A stretch of 64,000 nt of DNA from Venturia oleaginea (taxonomy: Eukaryota > Ascomycota > Dothideomycetes > Venturiales > Venturiaceae), in contig JABMLP010000003.1 of assembly GCA_013176395.1 (NCBI GenBank), forward strand, positions 248,001 to 312,000. The letters are read 5' to 3'. The first letter of the stretch is position 1. Every line of letters starts with the position of its first letter. The notes below the pieces were generated by a model, which saw only the letters and a program-made list of their open reading frames with translations, had not been told where the DNA came from and made no database searches. Below, piece after piece: positions 23,099-34,082 of the stretch. The position numbers and the translations under genes are program-made.

Positions 23099-23372
23099 TG
23101 TGACGGCTTGCTAGGCTACTGGAACAACCACAGTGTTCAAGCACCTAACAAAGCGCCACAGTACGCGAGCCATGTGACGGCTTGCTAGGCTACTGGAACA
23201 ACCACAGTGTCCAAGCACCTAACAAGGCGCCACAGTACACGGGCGATAGCAAGACCTATAAGTAGGCCTTGCCCCCAGCCCCCATTTACATAGCTACCTG
23301 TAGTTCGCTATCACATTTAGTCCAAACCTGATTGCTGCTCACGCCTTTTATTAGTTACTACTAGCCGTGACA
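23099..23372. mobile_element. Solo LTR (274 bp) with internal tandem duplication
   Basis: It starts TGTGACGGCTTGC and ends CTAGCCGTGACA, and is flanked by a perfect 5-bp duplication TCTAG (23094-23098 and 23373-23377). The first about 74 bp are tandemly duplicated (second unit from about 23173, differing by a few bases). A TATA-like CTATAAGTAGG lies in the second half. It is unrelated to the LTR at 20754. Confidence 0.85.
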
Positions 23373-23410
23373 TCTAGTAACTAATCATAGTTTTAGAGGG
23401 GATACGTATA

Positions 23411-25259
23411 ACGTATTCGATCACCCAACCCGTCAGATCACCCAACCGGTCAAAATTTCTTGGCACGACCATCTTATATTACGACTCTTCAATTTCATCG
23501 CTATCAACAATAGATTCTGAGTCCGTCGTGCTGCTATCTAATTCAGAAGATATCTCGATATCTTTTCTACAAGTTCGCGCATTATGCCCAGTTGCGTCGC
23601 AGTTCCCACAGCGCCGTTGAGTTGGTCGTGCTGTTTCTTGGTCACCGATACCACGAGCCTTCTTCGATCCCTGAGGCGCTACAGACGCCTCTGCTGCTAC
23701 CTGCGCTGCTACAGTCCCATACTCCATAGTACCACCTTGCTGGATCCACTTCCTTTGGCGCAATTTTCGCTTCGTCATTACTGCCAATTGCTCGTCAAGC
23801 TCGCGGTTGCGCGCAACAAGTAGAGCGTTTTGGTGCAGCATCAATTCAGCGCCCTTAACAAGCTGGGAAAAGCCTGTCTGGGCAGTAATTGGTGACCGAG
23901 TAAAAGAGCCGCTTACGAGCTTGGATTGGGATCCAAATTCATGAGTATTGCTTGGAGTCTTTGACTGCCACGGCGTTTCTGGGAGACGGGGTTCTGGCGA
24001 GGTACGTAGCCGTACTTAAAGGCGATCCAACACCACCTGCGCGTCGATAGGGACTAGCCCTACTGCCTCAAAGGCCTTTTGACAGTTCTCTTTTGTAAAT
24101 ACGTCGAAAAACGCGTCTTTGAAGGCGGGGAGAAAGCCTTCCTTGTTGATATGGTAGACGCGTCGGCGTGCCAAGTCCCGGACGCGTTGGGAGTACTTGC
24201 GCTTAAACGGCGAGAAGCAGACCACGTCAAGGGGCTGGAGTATATGCGACGAGTGCGATGGCATGCAGAGGGTTATAATCTTATTTTCGAGGCAGTAGTC
24301 CTTGAAATCCTGGCTGAGATGGCTCTCATGGCCGTCCAAAATAAGCAGCCTATACACCCCCGCCTGCCGCGCCTTTGTATGCGCGCCAAAGTGCTTCAAC
24401 CACTCAAGACCAAGCGCGTTGTTTGTCCAGCCGTTCTCAGAGACTGAAAGCTTCCAATTGCGCGGTATATCTGCCTCCTCATACCACGTAGAGATGTGAA
24501 CTCGTCCTTTGTAGATAATGAATGGCGGGGTCACATACCCAGCTGCGCAGATGCTCTGAATAACCGTAACCCATTCGCGATCGCCCGGCTGAATGAGTGC
24601 AGACCTTGTACGTCTCTCAGAGGCTGTAACGACCTTCATTGACCCAATAACACCCATCTGGAAGCCAATCTCGTCAAAGTTGTGCGTATCCTCGTCGTGG
24701 ATGCCGTACTTTGCCTTGGTGTCTGCAACGAGCTTGAACCACGTGCCAATAATCTCTGGATCTTCCTGTAGTATCCTCTGCCTATCCTTTGCTCGATTGA
24801 AGGCTGTCTTGAGCTCATCTGAGCGCGTAACGAACCTCTCAGCCCACTTTTTGCCTACTGGCTCTCCACCGCGTATACCCAACAGTTTATCCGCCATATC
24901 TGCCACCTCACACAGCCGGGGCGCAAATCCTCGCGAATCGAGGTCGAGGATATATCGGAAAAGCGTTTTCTCTTCGGTAAGGGTAAGTTTCCGACCGTTT
25001 GGTGTTCTTTCGAGGATAAATGGGACTCCTCTGACGCGATCGGAGAGGGTTTGTTGTTTAACGTTGAAGGCGCTCGCAGCAGCCCGTTGGCTTTGGAGTT
25101 GGCCGATATTCAAAGCTTGGATTGCAAGCTGAATTCTCCCTTCGTTTTGGAGTAGTAACTCATTACGTTGTTGAGACATAGTAGAATAAGAAGAGTGGTT
25201 GGGGTCTTGGCAAATTTTGACCGGTTGGGTGATCTGACAGGTTGGGTGATCGAATACGT
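23411..25259 (-). mobile_element. Pogo/Fot-like DNA transposon, copy 1 (1849 bp)
   Basis: The ends are inverted repeats beginning ACGTATTCGATCACCCAACC, flanked by TA (23409-23410 and 25260-25261). Each end contains the motif GATCACCCAACCnGTCA twice in tandem. The element carries one transposase gene on the minus strand. Its length equals that of copy 2 (1849 bp). Confidence 0.93.
23479..25179 (-). pseudogene. Pogo-like transposase with C-terminal zinc knuckle, one premature stop (copy 1)
   Basis: One frame of 567 codons with a single in-frame TAA at 24016-24018, where the other copies read GAA. Layout: N-terminal helix-turn-helix (about 1-70, MSQQRNELLLQNEGRIQLA), a CENP-B-type HTH (about 70-140, GKKWAERFVTR), the DDE domain with THNFDEIGFQMG (first D), RLLILDGHESH (second D) and LQPLDVVCFSPFK (third acidic position), then a coiled coil and a CCHC knuckle CGNCDATGHNARTC. 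This is the Tc1/mariner pogo lineage (Fot1-like) that cuts and pastes at TA. Apart from the stop it is intact, so the copy has probably been inactive only briefly. The stop separates the DDE domain from the knuckle, so a truncated protein with a full DDE domain could still be made. Confidence 0.9.
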
Positions 25260-25261
25260 TA

Positions 25262-25761
25262 GGCCTTTTTAACAATTATATTTTAGCTCCGGTCCTAGAT
25301 TGATATCAACCACTTCAAAGGAATGGATACAAAAATACCAGGATGGATGAGGAGTCTATTTCTATTCCTATTTCTTTTTCGTATAAGAGGTGGAAGGGTC
25401 AATACACATCAGACTTGATCAGGTTCATCAGAGCTACGAACACAGGTAGTACCGGGAATGTCATGTCTAATGGGTGTTACTTGTCCATGATGCGGATCAT
25501 TGCTGCTCGACTCATTGCTTTTCCATCTGCTAGAAGCATCAGCCTCAAAATTGAGACTGGTCAAAGACTTTCTGTAACAGAGCCTTGAATGATATCTATC
25601 AAGAGTATATACAATACATAACCTTTGGGGTCCCTCTCCATCATTTCCTGTAAGACATGCGCCCCTTATTCGTCACCCGTATTGGCACATTGTAAGTACA
25701 TCGTTTCCCTTGCGATGAACCGCTCCAACGCGCCGTAACATGCAACATCACCTTGAGATCC
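25262..25761. other. Short intergenic stretch, 3' side of the P450 gene
   Basis: The 500 bp between transposon copy 1 and the P450 stop codon hold no recognised gene and should include the P450 3' untranslated region. Confidence 0.4.
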
Positions 25762-27525
25762 TCAAAATCCCAACTCGTCCGCTCTCCGCCTTCGCACCCT
25801 TATCTTCGCCTTCATCGGCGGGATAACATTTTGCCCAAACCAAACATTCGCCGGTCTAGTCTCAAGCGGCTCAATCTCATAAAACATCGTCGCATACGCA
25901 AGCAACATCTTCAATTCATGGGAAACCATGAAGCGGCCCGGACACGCATGCCGTCCGTGGCCGAACGGCAGGAATGTGCCTGAAGTGGTGCTCAGGCTCA
26001 TTTGCTTGCTCTCTAGCAACCCTGCCGTCTTAGGCTGCTCGCCATTCGAAGCTGTAGAAGCTGCCTCCTCTTGTTCTTGTGCGCGGGCGAATCGGAAGGG
26101 ATCGTAGGAGTCTGGATTCGGGTATATTCTAGGGTCGTGCATGACGCTGTGCACATCGAATCCGACAGTCGTGCCGAATGGCAATTTCCACCCAGCTCGC
26201 TTGTTTTCGATGCCCTCCTTTGCAACGACTTTCCGTTGTAGGCCTCTGGTGAGGAAATTTGACACACGCATGCTTTCTCGAATCGCAGAGTCGGCGTGAA
26301 CAAGTCGCCCCAGGGCTTGTTTCGACCACGAGCCTTCTGCAGCAATGTATTCAGCGCGTGCTTCCTGACGCACCACTTCAAGGGGTGAGATTAGAGATCC
26401 ATGTTCTTCCACTGATTTCTGTGATAATAGGTCGAATAGGCAATTCGTGATCGTGAAGACCGTGGTATGGATGGCGGCAAAATTGATCGGCATCAGTCTT
26501 CGTCCGATTCTATCTGGCTGAAGCTCCACTTGGTTGTTCTCCTTTTGTGCCACACGAATATGCCACGTTATGTAATCATTTGGCTCTTCCCACTCCCAGT
26601 CCGGGTTGGCGTCCTTTCTCGCAATATTGGCGAGGCGCTCGTGTATCAGAGGACCATGCAGAGCTCGAGCCTGTCGAAAATGACGATTATTAGGAATGGT
26701 AACCAGTCTGCCTAGGAGAGGCTCGAGTATTTTGGGAACGAATTGCAAAAGCATATTTGTCGTGATGACGTCTTGCGCAAAGGCACCCATCGACTTGAGA
26801 TAATCCTCGTTTCGACATAATGGCAGGCCAACGAAGACGCGGTTTGATACCCTTGCAATGACGTTCATCATGTTCTCAAAAACACAAATCTCTTTCCAGT
26901 TGTCCGTATCCATGCCCCAAGAGTCGTCGAGGGCACAACTTATTTCGTCATACAGGTCCGGTACCAAGGCCCCGATTCGTCTGGTAAGGCTCCGATGGAC
27001 AACATGTTCGTGGTAGGGATCTTTGAGAATTTGAGGATGAGTGAATGCGTAATCTCCTTTTAAGACTTCGTGATGCTGCTCTGATATTGAGAGAACATTG
27101 TCCGGCTATGTTTGATCAGTCCGGGTATCCATTATTTCCAAGACGGGATCATACCTGATCTAGCAGCCATCGCATTTCTGAGTTTGGAAGGAGAACTTCA
27201 GGAGTTCCTGAGAAATCCGGAAATACATAGGTTTTGCCATTTCGTGAAAACTGTAGAACTGTTATGAGTGGTGATTTCCGGTAAATGTATCAGGTCATAC
27301 CTTGTTATATCCTTCATGCAGCAATTGTCGCACGTTGTTGAAGCTCGACAGATGTGCCCTGGTTTCCGCAAACATCTTGCTCTCATCCTTGCCTACCCAT
27401 GGGAGATCCGAGGGCGGAGGAAGTCTTGCTGAAAGTCGGGAATATAAGATGGAAATGATAACGAACAGTAACGGCATCCAGACAAACGGACTCGAAAAGT
27501 ATTGCATGACAGCGTAAGAAGCCAT
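25762..27525 (-). CDS. Membrane-anchored cytochrome P450 monooxygenase
   Basis: Exons on the minus strand are 27525-27301, 27250-27155 and 27105-25762 (554 residues, all phase 0; introns 50 and 49 nt). An N-terminal hydrophobic anchor (about 8-27, FVWMPLLFVIISILYS) is followed by a PPPSDLPWVG hinge, so it should sit in the ER membrane. Motifs are an I-helix FAAIHTTVFTITN (oxygen-binding Thr), ExxR in RESMR, and the heme loop FLPFGHGRHACPGRF with the Cys ligand near residue 493. The AIHTT and FGHGRHACPG forms are common in fungal P450s of secondary metabolism (ent-kaurene-oxidase-like clades). The substrate cannot be told. No biosynthetic cluster is visible nearby: the gene is flanked on both sides by pogo-like transposons. 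Confidence 0.92.
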
Positions 27526-28428
27526 TTTGAATGGCGGAACCTTCTCCAATTGTTTTTCGAAATGGGAGGGAAAGGGACTATAGGTCGACCATGAGGGGAT
27601 CACCGTGACCAAGTAAGATGTCGCAGCGTGCAGTATGGGTGGAGGTGGGCTGTTAGCTGGTCGGGAGCAAGGACTTCCGGGGACGATCTCCCAATAATTC
27701 ACCGACAGAAGCAGCGACAGGGTGAGGATCGCTCTCAGGGTAGCTCTAGTACAGTACCACGTACTGTTAATACTACGTACAATGGCGGTTCATCAGGTTT
27801 AATACTTCGTGTTGCTGTCGAAGGTTCAGAGCAGCACTAGACCAAGCAAAGGAAGAAACATAGGTCTGTTATTGAAGGACACCACGAGTGGCTTGATACT
27901 CTTACTGTTACATGTTGAGGGCGCGTTCGCTGCAGTACTCGAACTTTGGAGCGACCAAAAATCAGGGATGGACCAGGCCATCGGGCTGCTCCTAGCAGAA
28001 TCTAGGAGTTATCCGCTTGCGATAAGGAGTTGGTACATGTGTATGTAGTATGTGCTAGGAGAATGACAGCACCCGGGCACTAAAGTTGCTGAAATAGTTC
28101 AAGGTTCGTGAATCGTGCCAGCCCTGTTAAACATCTCACTTTCCCACGTGATCCTATCGAGCGCCAAGCGCCATCATCAAGATGTGAGACGGGCTCCTGC
28201 AAGGTGCGCAAGGGGAGATGAACGTCTTTGTTTTAAGTGACAGCGTCTTGCCAAGCACATGCTCCACCAAACCCAAACCTAATTCCATCTCAGAAGGCAA
28301 TTTACGTCTTCAGGAATGCGACAGCAAACAACTTCAGCTTGGCAGGATGAGGGCGAACCTCGTCACTAAATATGGCTCAAAGCGTCATAGAGAAACGTTT
28401 GATATTGTACATGATGATCTTTGCTATA
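27526..28428. other. P450 upstream region
   Basis: The 900 bp between the P450 ATG and transposon copy 2 should contain the P450 promoter. No gene or repeat was recognised. Confidence 0.4.
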
Positions 28429-30277
28429 ACGTGTTCCACCACCGAGCTAGTCAACCCACCGAGCTGGTCAGTTTCTGCCAAGACGACCAACTCCCTCATT
28501 AACACGATATGTCTCAACAACAAAATGCGCAATTATCTAACAGAGAAGGCAGAATTCAGCTTGCCCTTTCTGCCTATAACACCCAACAATTCCGAAGCCT
28601 CCGGCGCGCTGCTGAAGCGTTTGATGTACCTCCTTCAACATTGACTAGCTGATACAACGGAATCACGTATCGCCTAGATACTCGCAACGCCCAACACAGG
28701 CTCACTACGACTGAAGAGCAGACAATTGTCCAATACATCCTCGACCTCGATTCGCGAGGATTCGCGCCCCGGCTGTGTGAAGTGGCAGATATGGCGGATA
28801 AACTGTTGGGTATACGCGGTGGAGAGCCAGTAGGCAAAAAGTGGGCTGAGAGGTTCGTTACGCGCTCAGATGAGCTCAAGACAGCCTTCAATCGAGCAAA
28901 GGATAGGCAGAGGATACTACAGGAAGATCCAGAGATTATTGGCACGTGGTTCAAGCTCGTTGCAGACACCAAGGCAAAGTACGGCATCCACGACGAGGAT
29001 ACGCACAACTTTGACGAGATTGGCTTCCAGATGGGTGTTATTGGGTCAATGAAGGTCGTTACAGCCTCTGAGAGACGTACAAGGCCTGCACTCATTCAGC
29101 CGGGCGATCGCGATGTGGGTTACAGTTATCCAGAGCATCTGCGCAGCTGGGTATGCGACCCCGCCATTCATTATCTACAAAGGACGCGTTCACATCTCTG
29201 CGTGGTATGAGGAGGCAGATATACCACGGATTTGGAAGCTCTCGGTCTCTGAGAACGGCTGGACAAACAACGCGCTTGGTCTTGAGTGGTTGAAGCACTT
29301 TGACGCGTATACAAAGGCGCGTCAAGTGGGGGGGTATAGGCTGCTCATCTTGGACGGCCATGAGAGCCATCTCAACCAGGATTTCAAGGACTACTGCCTC
29401 GAACATAAGATCCTACGCTCTGTATGCCACCTCATTCATCGCATATTCTCCAGCCGCTTGATGTGGTCTGCTTCTCGCCGTTGAAGTGCAAGTACTCTCA
29501 ACGAGTTCGAGACTTGGCACGCCGACGCGTCTACCATATCAACAAAGAAGGCTTCCTCCCGGCCTTCAAAGACGCGTTTTTCGACGTATTTACAGAAGAG
29601 AACTGTCGAAAGGCTTTTGAGATGGTAGGGCTAGTCCCTATCAACGCGGAGGTGGTATTGGATCGCCTTGAAGTACGGCTACGTACCCCACCAGCACCCC
29701 CACCGCAGGAGACGCCGTGGCAGTCGAAGACTCCAAGCAATACTCTTGAATTTGGATCCCAATCCAAGCTCGTAAGCGAGTCCTTTACTCGGTCACCAAT
29801 TACTGCCCAGGCAGGCTTTTCCCAGCTTGTCAAGGGCGCTGAATTGATGCTACACCAAAACGCTCTACTTGTTGCGCGCAACCGCGAGCTTGAAGAGCAA
29901 TTGGCAGTAATGACAAAGCGAAAATCGCGCAAAAGGAAGTGGATCCAGCAAGGTGGTACTATAGAGTATGGGACTGTAGCAGCGCAGGTAGCTGCCGAGG
30001 CGTCTGTAGCGCCTCAGGGATCAAAGAAGGCTCGTGGTAGTGGTGGTCAAGAAATAGCCCGACCAACTCAACGGCGCTGTAGGAACTGCGGCGCAACTGG
30101 GCATAATGCGCGAACTTGTAGAAAAGATATCGAGATATCATCTGAATCAGATAGCAGCACGACGGACTTAGAATCTATTGTTAATAGCGATTAAATTGAA
30201 GAGTTGTAACATGAGTTGGTCGTGCCAAGCCTTTTTGACCAGCTCGGTGGGTTGACCAGCTCGGTGGTGGAACACGT
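28429..30277 (+). mobile_element. Pogo/Fot-like DNA transposon, copy 2 (1849 bp)
   Basis: The ends begin ACGTGTTCCACCACCGAGCT, flanked by TA (28427-28428 and 30278-30279). Each end holds a doubled motif of the form CCACCGAGCTGGTCA. The right end lies about 100 bp from the stop codon of the uL22m gene. Confidence 0.93.
28510..30194 (+). pseudogene. Pogo-like transposase, multiply broken (copy 2)
   Basis: The ATG is at 28510 (MSQQQNAQLSNREGRIQLAL). A TGA near codon 48, a frameshift near 29112 (between QPGDR and WVTVIQS) and another near 29410 (after CLEHKI) break the frame. From about 28735 to 29095 it is, by eye, nearly identical to copy 1, whereas the preceding N-terminal region is strongly diverged. 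It keeps the CENP-B-type HTH, the DDE motifs and the CCHC knuckle CRNCGATGHNARTC. The second frameshift is shared with copy 4. Confidence 0.88.
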
Positions 30278-30378
30278 TATCTAGTTGCACAATCTCAAGA
30301 GCCACTCTCACGGTGACCAGATGGTATGCGAGCCTGACCATCAACCAAGAAGATGAATTGGAACTAATCGGTTTCCCA

Positions 30379-31473
30379 TCACCATAGCGGATATTGTCGC
30401 TGTGCAGTGACTGGTCGGTCTGGTAGGTGAAGCCAAAGTTTTCGATTCTCAAACTTCTTTTTCTTTTCTTCGAATAAACGCACTCGGGTAGCCTCTTCTT
30501 TCAGTAGCACGGTGACACCTAGCGAGCACAGTTAGCTAAATGTGAAAGGGGAGACAGCTAGACTTATCTGGTGCTTACTCGTGAAGGGATTTTGCATCAA
30601 GTTGGCTTGTCCTCTTGCCCGATAGTCAGTCTCAAATCCATGGGGACCTCTGCCAACCCACGCTTGGTCGATATAAATGCCCGTACGGTCCATGATTTTC
30701 TCCCTCTTCCCATCCTTCAGCTCGATCTCAACGGGCTTCCCTTCTCTGCCTTCGACTTTGCCTAGTCCCATTCCCCTGTTTACAATAGCCATGTCCCTTG
30801 AATACTCGAGATGTTTCTTGAGGTCCTGGGCCACTCTTTTCTTGCTGAACCGCATTTGTACGATTGCCTCCTCGATGGGCTTTCCAGCGATCTGTCGAGC
30901 AAGCATGCCTAGCTTCTTTGTAGACGTCTTAAGCCATTGACTCTTTGTCAAACTTTCACGCTCGGTGCGCTTTAACCATTCTTTCTTGGTCAAGCGACCC
31001 CGTCTCTTGACCTGCTTCACAACCACTTTCCGTTCCCATTTCACGCGCGACTTCGGGTCTGGGTCCAGTATGGTTCCCATGTAGCCGCTATTTCTGCCTT
31101 GAAATGGAGATCTATCGGTCTGCTGATCTTTCCGTGGCATGTGTTCATCTTCGTCTTCAAAGTCGGCTTCGTCATGTTCGCCATCCTCGAAAATGGAGTC
31201 TTCCGAGATATTTCCACGCTGGGGCACGACCTGTGCTTCCTTCTTTGGTTTCTTCTTGAGGAAATCGTCGACACTTTTGTTTTCAGTGCTGCTGAGGTCC
31301 TTTTTGTTGGATGCGGCTCGGGCGAATACTCGGAAAGGAGATGGAGTTTGGCGACAAGATGGACAGGTACGGAGGGCAGCAAGGGCTACAAGTAGGGATT
31401 AGACCATTTATTCCATCATTAGATTGAACATACCAGGCTCTAAGAGCCGCCTCTGCGGTATTCGTAATGCCAT
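30379..31473 (-). CDS. MRPL22: Mitochondrial large-subunit ribosomal protein uL22m
   Basis: Exons on the minus strand are 31473-31434, 31385-30579 and 30518-30379 (328 residues; introns 48 and 60 nt). The ribosomal L22 domain lies in the second half: GKPIEEAIVQMRFSKKRVAQ, YSRDMAIVNRGMG and IYIDQAWVGRGPHG. It ends with ATRVRLFEEKKKK and PDRPVTAQRQYPLW, typical of fungal uL22m. The start ATG 31473 gives MALRIPQRRLLEPALAALRT, a good mitochondrial presequence. A longer frame reaching 31564 is out of phase with exon 2, so I rejected that start. An acidic fungal N-terminal extension follows the presequence. The gene is boxed in by pogo copy 2 on its 3' side and copy 5 on its 5' side, the latter 122 bp before the ATG. 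Confidence 0.9.
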
Positions 31474-31596
31474 TTGCTATGGCGGTGGGATACTTCCGCC
31501 GATGGCGATGCGGCAGTCTTGACTGGAGAAATGTCGAGGGCTGAGAGCCTATTTTGTAAGGCATCACTAGATTCAAGCGCCACAGCTTCTTTGGTA

Positions 31597-33265
31597 ACGT
31601 GTTTCACCACTCAGTGGGCCACCCCCAGTCAGTGGGCCACCCCATCAAAAAGTCCATTCTCTTCGTACAATAACTGCGATAATGTTAACACCAACGCCTG
31701 AATCAGCCCACAAAGAGGCTAGATTACATCTTGCGAAGCAAAGCTTTCAAAAGAATCAAAATTCAAGTCAACGTCAAATCTCAGCGTTGTACGATATATC
31801 TCGAGCTACACTTCAGCGTCGTCTCAAAGGCATCAAACTGTTGAAAGTATTGATTGAAGCTTGCTACGGAGGTGGCCGGAAGGTCCCTATATATAAGCGC
31901 CCAGCGCTATTTCCCAAATGGGACACAAATAAACAAGGAGAATAGCCACTTCCTCCATGTCACGGCGAGCATTGAACCAGACAGAATGAACTAAGATTCC
32001 ATTTACTCAGTGTGATGAGAGAATATCAGATAGAGAGTAAGTAACTACGGGGCGCGCGAGTTGATGTTCCTCTCGCCACAGTGTGGCTGCGAAACGTTGT
32101 CATGTGACAAAGATGGCCACCATGCCATGCCGTCACACTCCAACAGAATGGACAACAGCGATCGAGGGAATCAACGCGTCAGGCTGGGCGATACCGCCAT
32201 TCATTATCCTTCCTGGAAAAGTGCATCAATCAAACTGGTATCATCAGTTACCGGCTGTTCGGGTTATTGCTATAAGCAATAATGGCTGGACAACTAATGA
32301 GCTTGGATTTGAGTGGATCAAGCACTTCAATACTCATACAGAAGCTCGTACAAAGGGTACTCACCGTCTCCTTATCCTCGATGGCCACAACAGTCACGCA
32401 ACACCAGAGTTTGACGGATATTGTTGTACAAACAACATTATTACACTCTGTATGCCGCCACACACATCACATCTTCTTCAGCCACTTATTGTAAGTTGTT
32501 TTTCGCCTCTGAAACGCTCGTACGGCCAAGCAGTTCAAGAGCTTGTTCGTCAAGGAACCCACCATATCGACAAAGAGGACTTTCTATCGATCTATACAAG
32601 CACCCGACCAACTGTCTTCTCTGAGCAGAATATCAAGAGCGGTTTTCAAGCGACAGGACTTGTTCCATACAACCCGCAGCGTGTTCCTTCGTCGCTTACA
32701 GTCACCAAAACGCCATCACCACCAGGAACACCCCATAGAGGAGCACCATAGTGGACGTCAGAAACTCCTCGTACAATAGCTCAGCTTCAACAGCAGGCTC
32801 AGCTCGTCCGAGACCTTCTTCATCGCCAATCTCAGAGCCCAAGCAGTCAAGCAATCAGTCAACTTATCAAAGGATGTCAAGTCGCAATGAATTCAGCAGT
32901 GATACTTGCAGAAGATAATAAGAAGCTTCGTGTAGAGAACCAACGACGAAAACAGAAGCAATACTATCGTAGACAATATATTGCACATGGAGGCGTTTTA
33001 CAGGCTCAACAGGGTCAGTTCTTAGTTCAGGGAGGCAAAAATAACTCTGGAGAGAGTGTTCAAGATCAGGAAGTCGTCGTACAACAGCGAGCATTACCAA
33101 CGTGCAGTGGCTGCGGTATTCAAGGTCATAAGATCAATCGATGTCCAAATACCTAGAGAATGTATTATTAGAGTTATTTTGATAATGATCATAGTGGTGG
33201 TAGATTTATTGGACGATAACATAAAATTTAGTGGTGAGGGTGGCCCACTGAGTGGTGAAACACGT
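31597..33265 (+). mobile_element. Pogo-like DNA transposon, second subfamily, copy 5 (1669 bp)
   Basis: The ends begin ACGTGTTTCACCACTCAGTG, flanked by TA (31595-31596 and 33266-33267). The left end holds a doubled CAGTGGGCCACCCC-like motif. It is related to copy 6 and more distantly to copies 1-4. It is inserted in the upstream region of uL22m. Confidence 0.9.
31682..33156 (+). pseudogene. Pogo-like transposase, internally rearranged (copy 5)
   Basis: The ATG at 31682 (MLTPTPESAHKEARLHLAKQ) starts an N-terminal HTH like that of copy 6. The CENP-B-type part and the first catalytic region (about 31.86-32.1 kb) are scrambled or lost. The later DDE part is present from about 32130: ASGWAIPPFIILPGK, HRLLILDGHNSH and LLQPLIVSCFSPLK (I in place of D at the third acidic position). 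A TAG near 32749 reads CAG in copy 6. The C-terminus has the CCHC knuckle CSGCGIQGHKINRC. It cannot encode an active transposase. Confidence 0.85.
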
Positions 33266-33267
33266 TA

Positions 33268-34082
33268 GTCTTGTTTCAACTTTTCGATTGGTAATCATCG
33301 GCTGGTAACCTGATCGACAAGCTCTGAGATCACTGATTGGCGAACTATCCTTACTAGAGGCCTGTATTTATTGGTTGTTGAAACAACACTGATGCGCTTT
33401 GGTAGTTTCAGTTGTTATCGATAACTTTCTAGCGATTCCATTTTCAATAATAGCTTCGAATTTATGAACAGAGGCGCCGCAACACGCTGTAACAGGGATT
33501 AGTAGGGATATTCCTCTCTACAAACTGAGTAGGGACGTCGGTGAAGATTTACAGAAGCTGGCCTCATTGCCTGACTTCAAGTTTTCGGATTCGGATCATG
33601 TCATAGATGAGGAGACAGCTCCGTAGTAGAACGGCAACAGGGTCTGGAACCGTGACTCTGGGTCCGGATTTCTGAAGATTAGTTCTATCGATGAGCTGAC
33701 GCATAATCCGCCCATGCTTTGATGCTCTTTGTGGTTACAAGCTCCGAATCTTGAATCCTTTGCTCCTGTCCTATCTGATTCCACCTCGTGAACCATCGTA
33801 TGATAAAGCTCCAGAGCCCCTTCGCTCGCTTCAGCCACAGGCTAGAACTATACTAGTACACGCCGCAGCAAAGCCGTCACTGTCTGTACGGATACTGGCA
33901 GCAAACCACGCATACAACCCAGAAGAACTTTGCGACAAGCCTGACTTTCTACCACGAATTATACCATCCATCGCCGCATCCCCCACACTTCGAATGATTC
34001 CGCAATCCCTACCATCGCCATATTGAACGAGGTTCTGTCGTCCTCCTGGCATAACGTACAGTCGACCACTACTCCCGGCGCA
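33268..34082. other. Upstream region of PRP24
   Basis: Between transposon copy 5 and the PRP24 ATG there is no convincing gene. Overlapping frames at 33751-34026 (+) and 33831-34052 (-) look like chance. The PRP24 promoter and the original upstream sequence of uL22m are expected here. Confidence 0.4.

Noticed and set aside
25762..31473. Secondary-metabolite cluster around the P450
   Set aside because: Neighbours are transposons and a mitoribosomal gene. No synthase, transporter or regulator lies adjacent.
31474..31564. Alternative start MPYKIGSQ for uL22m
   Set aside because: This frame is out of phase with exon 2. ATG 31473 gives correct phase and a mitochondrial presequence.
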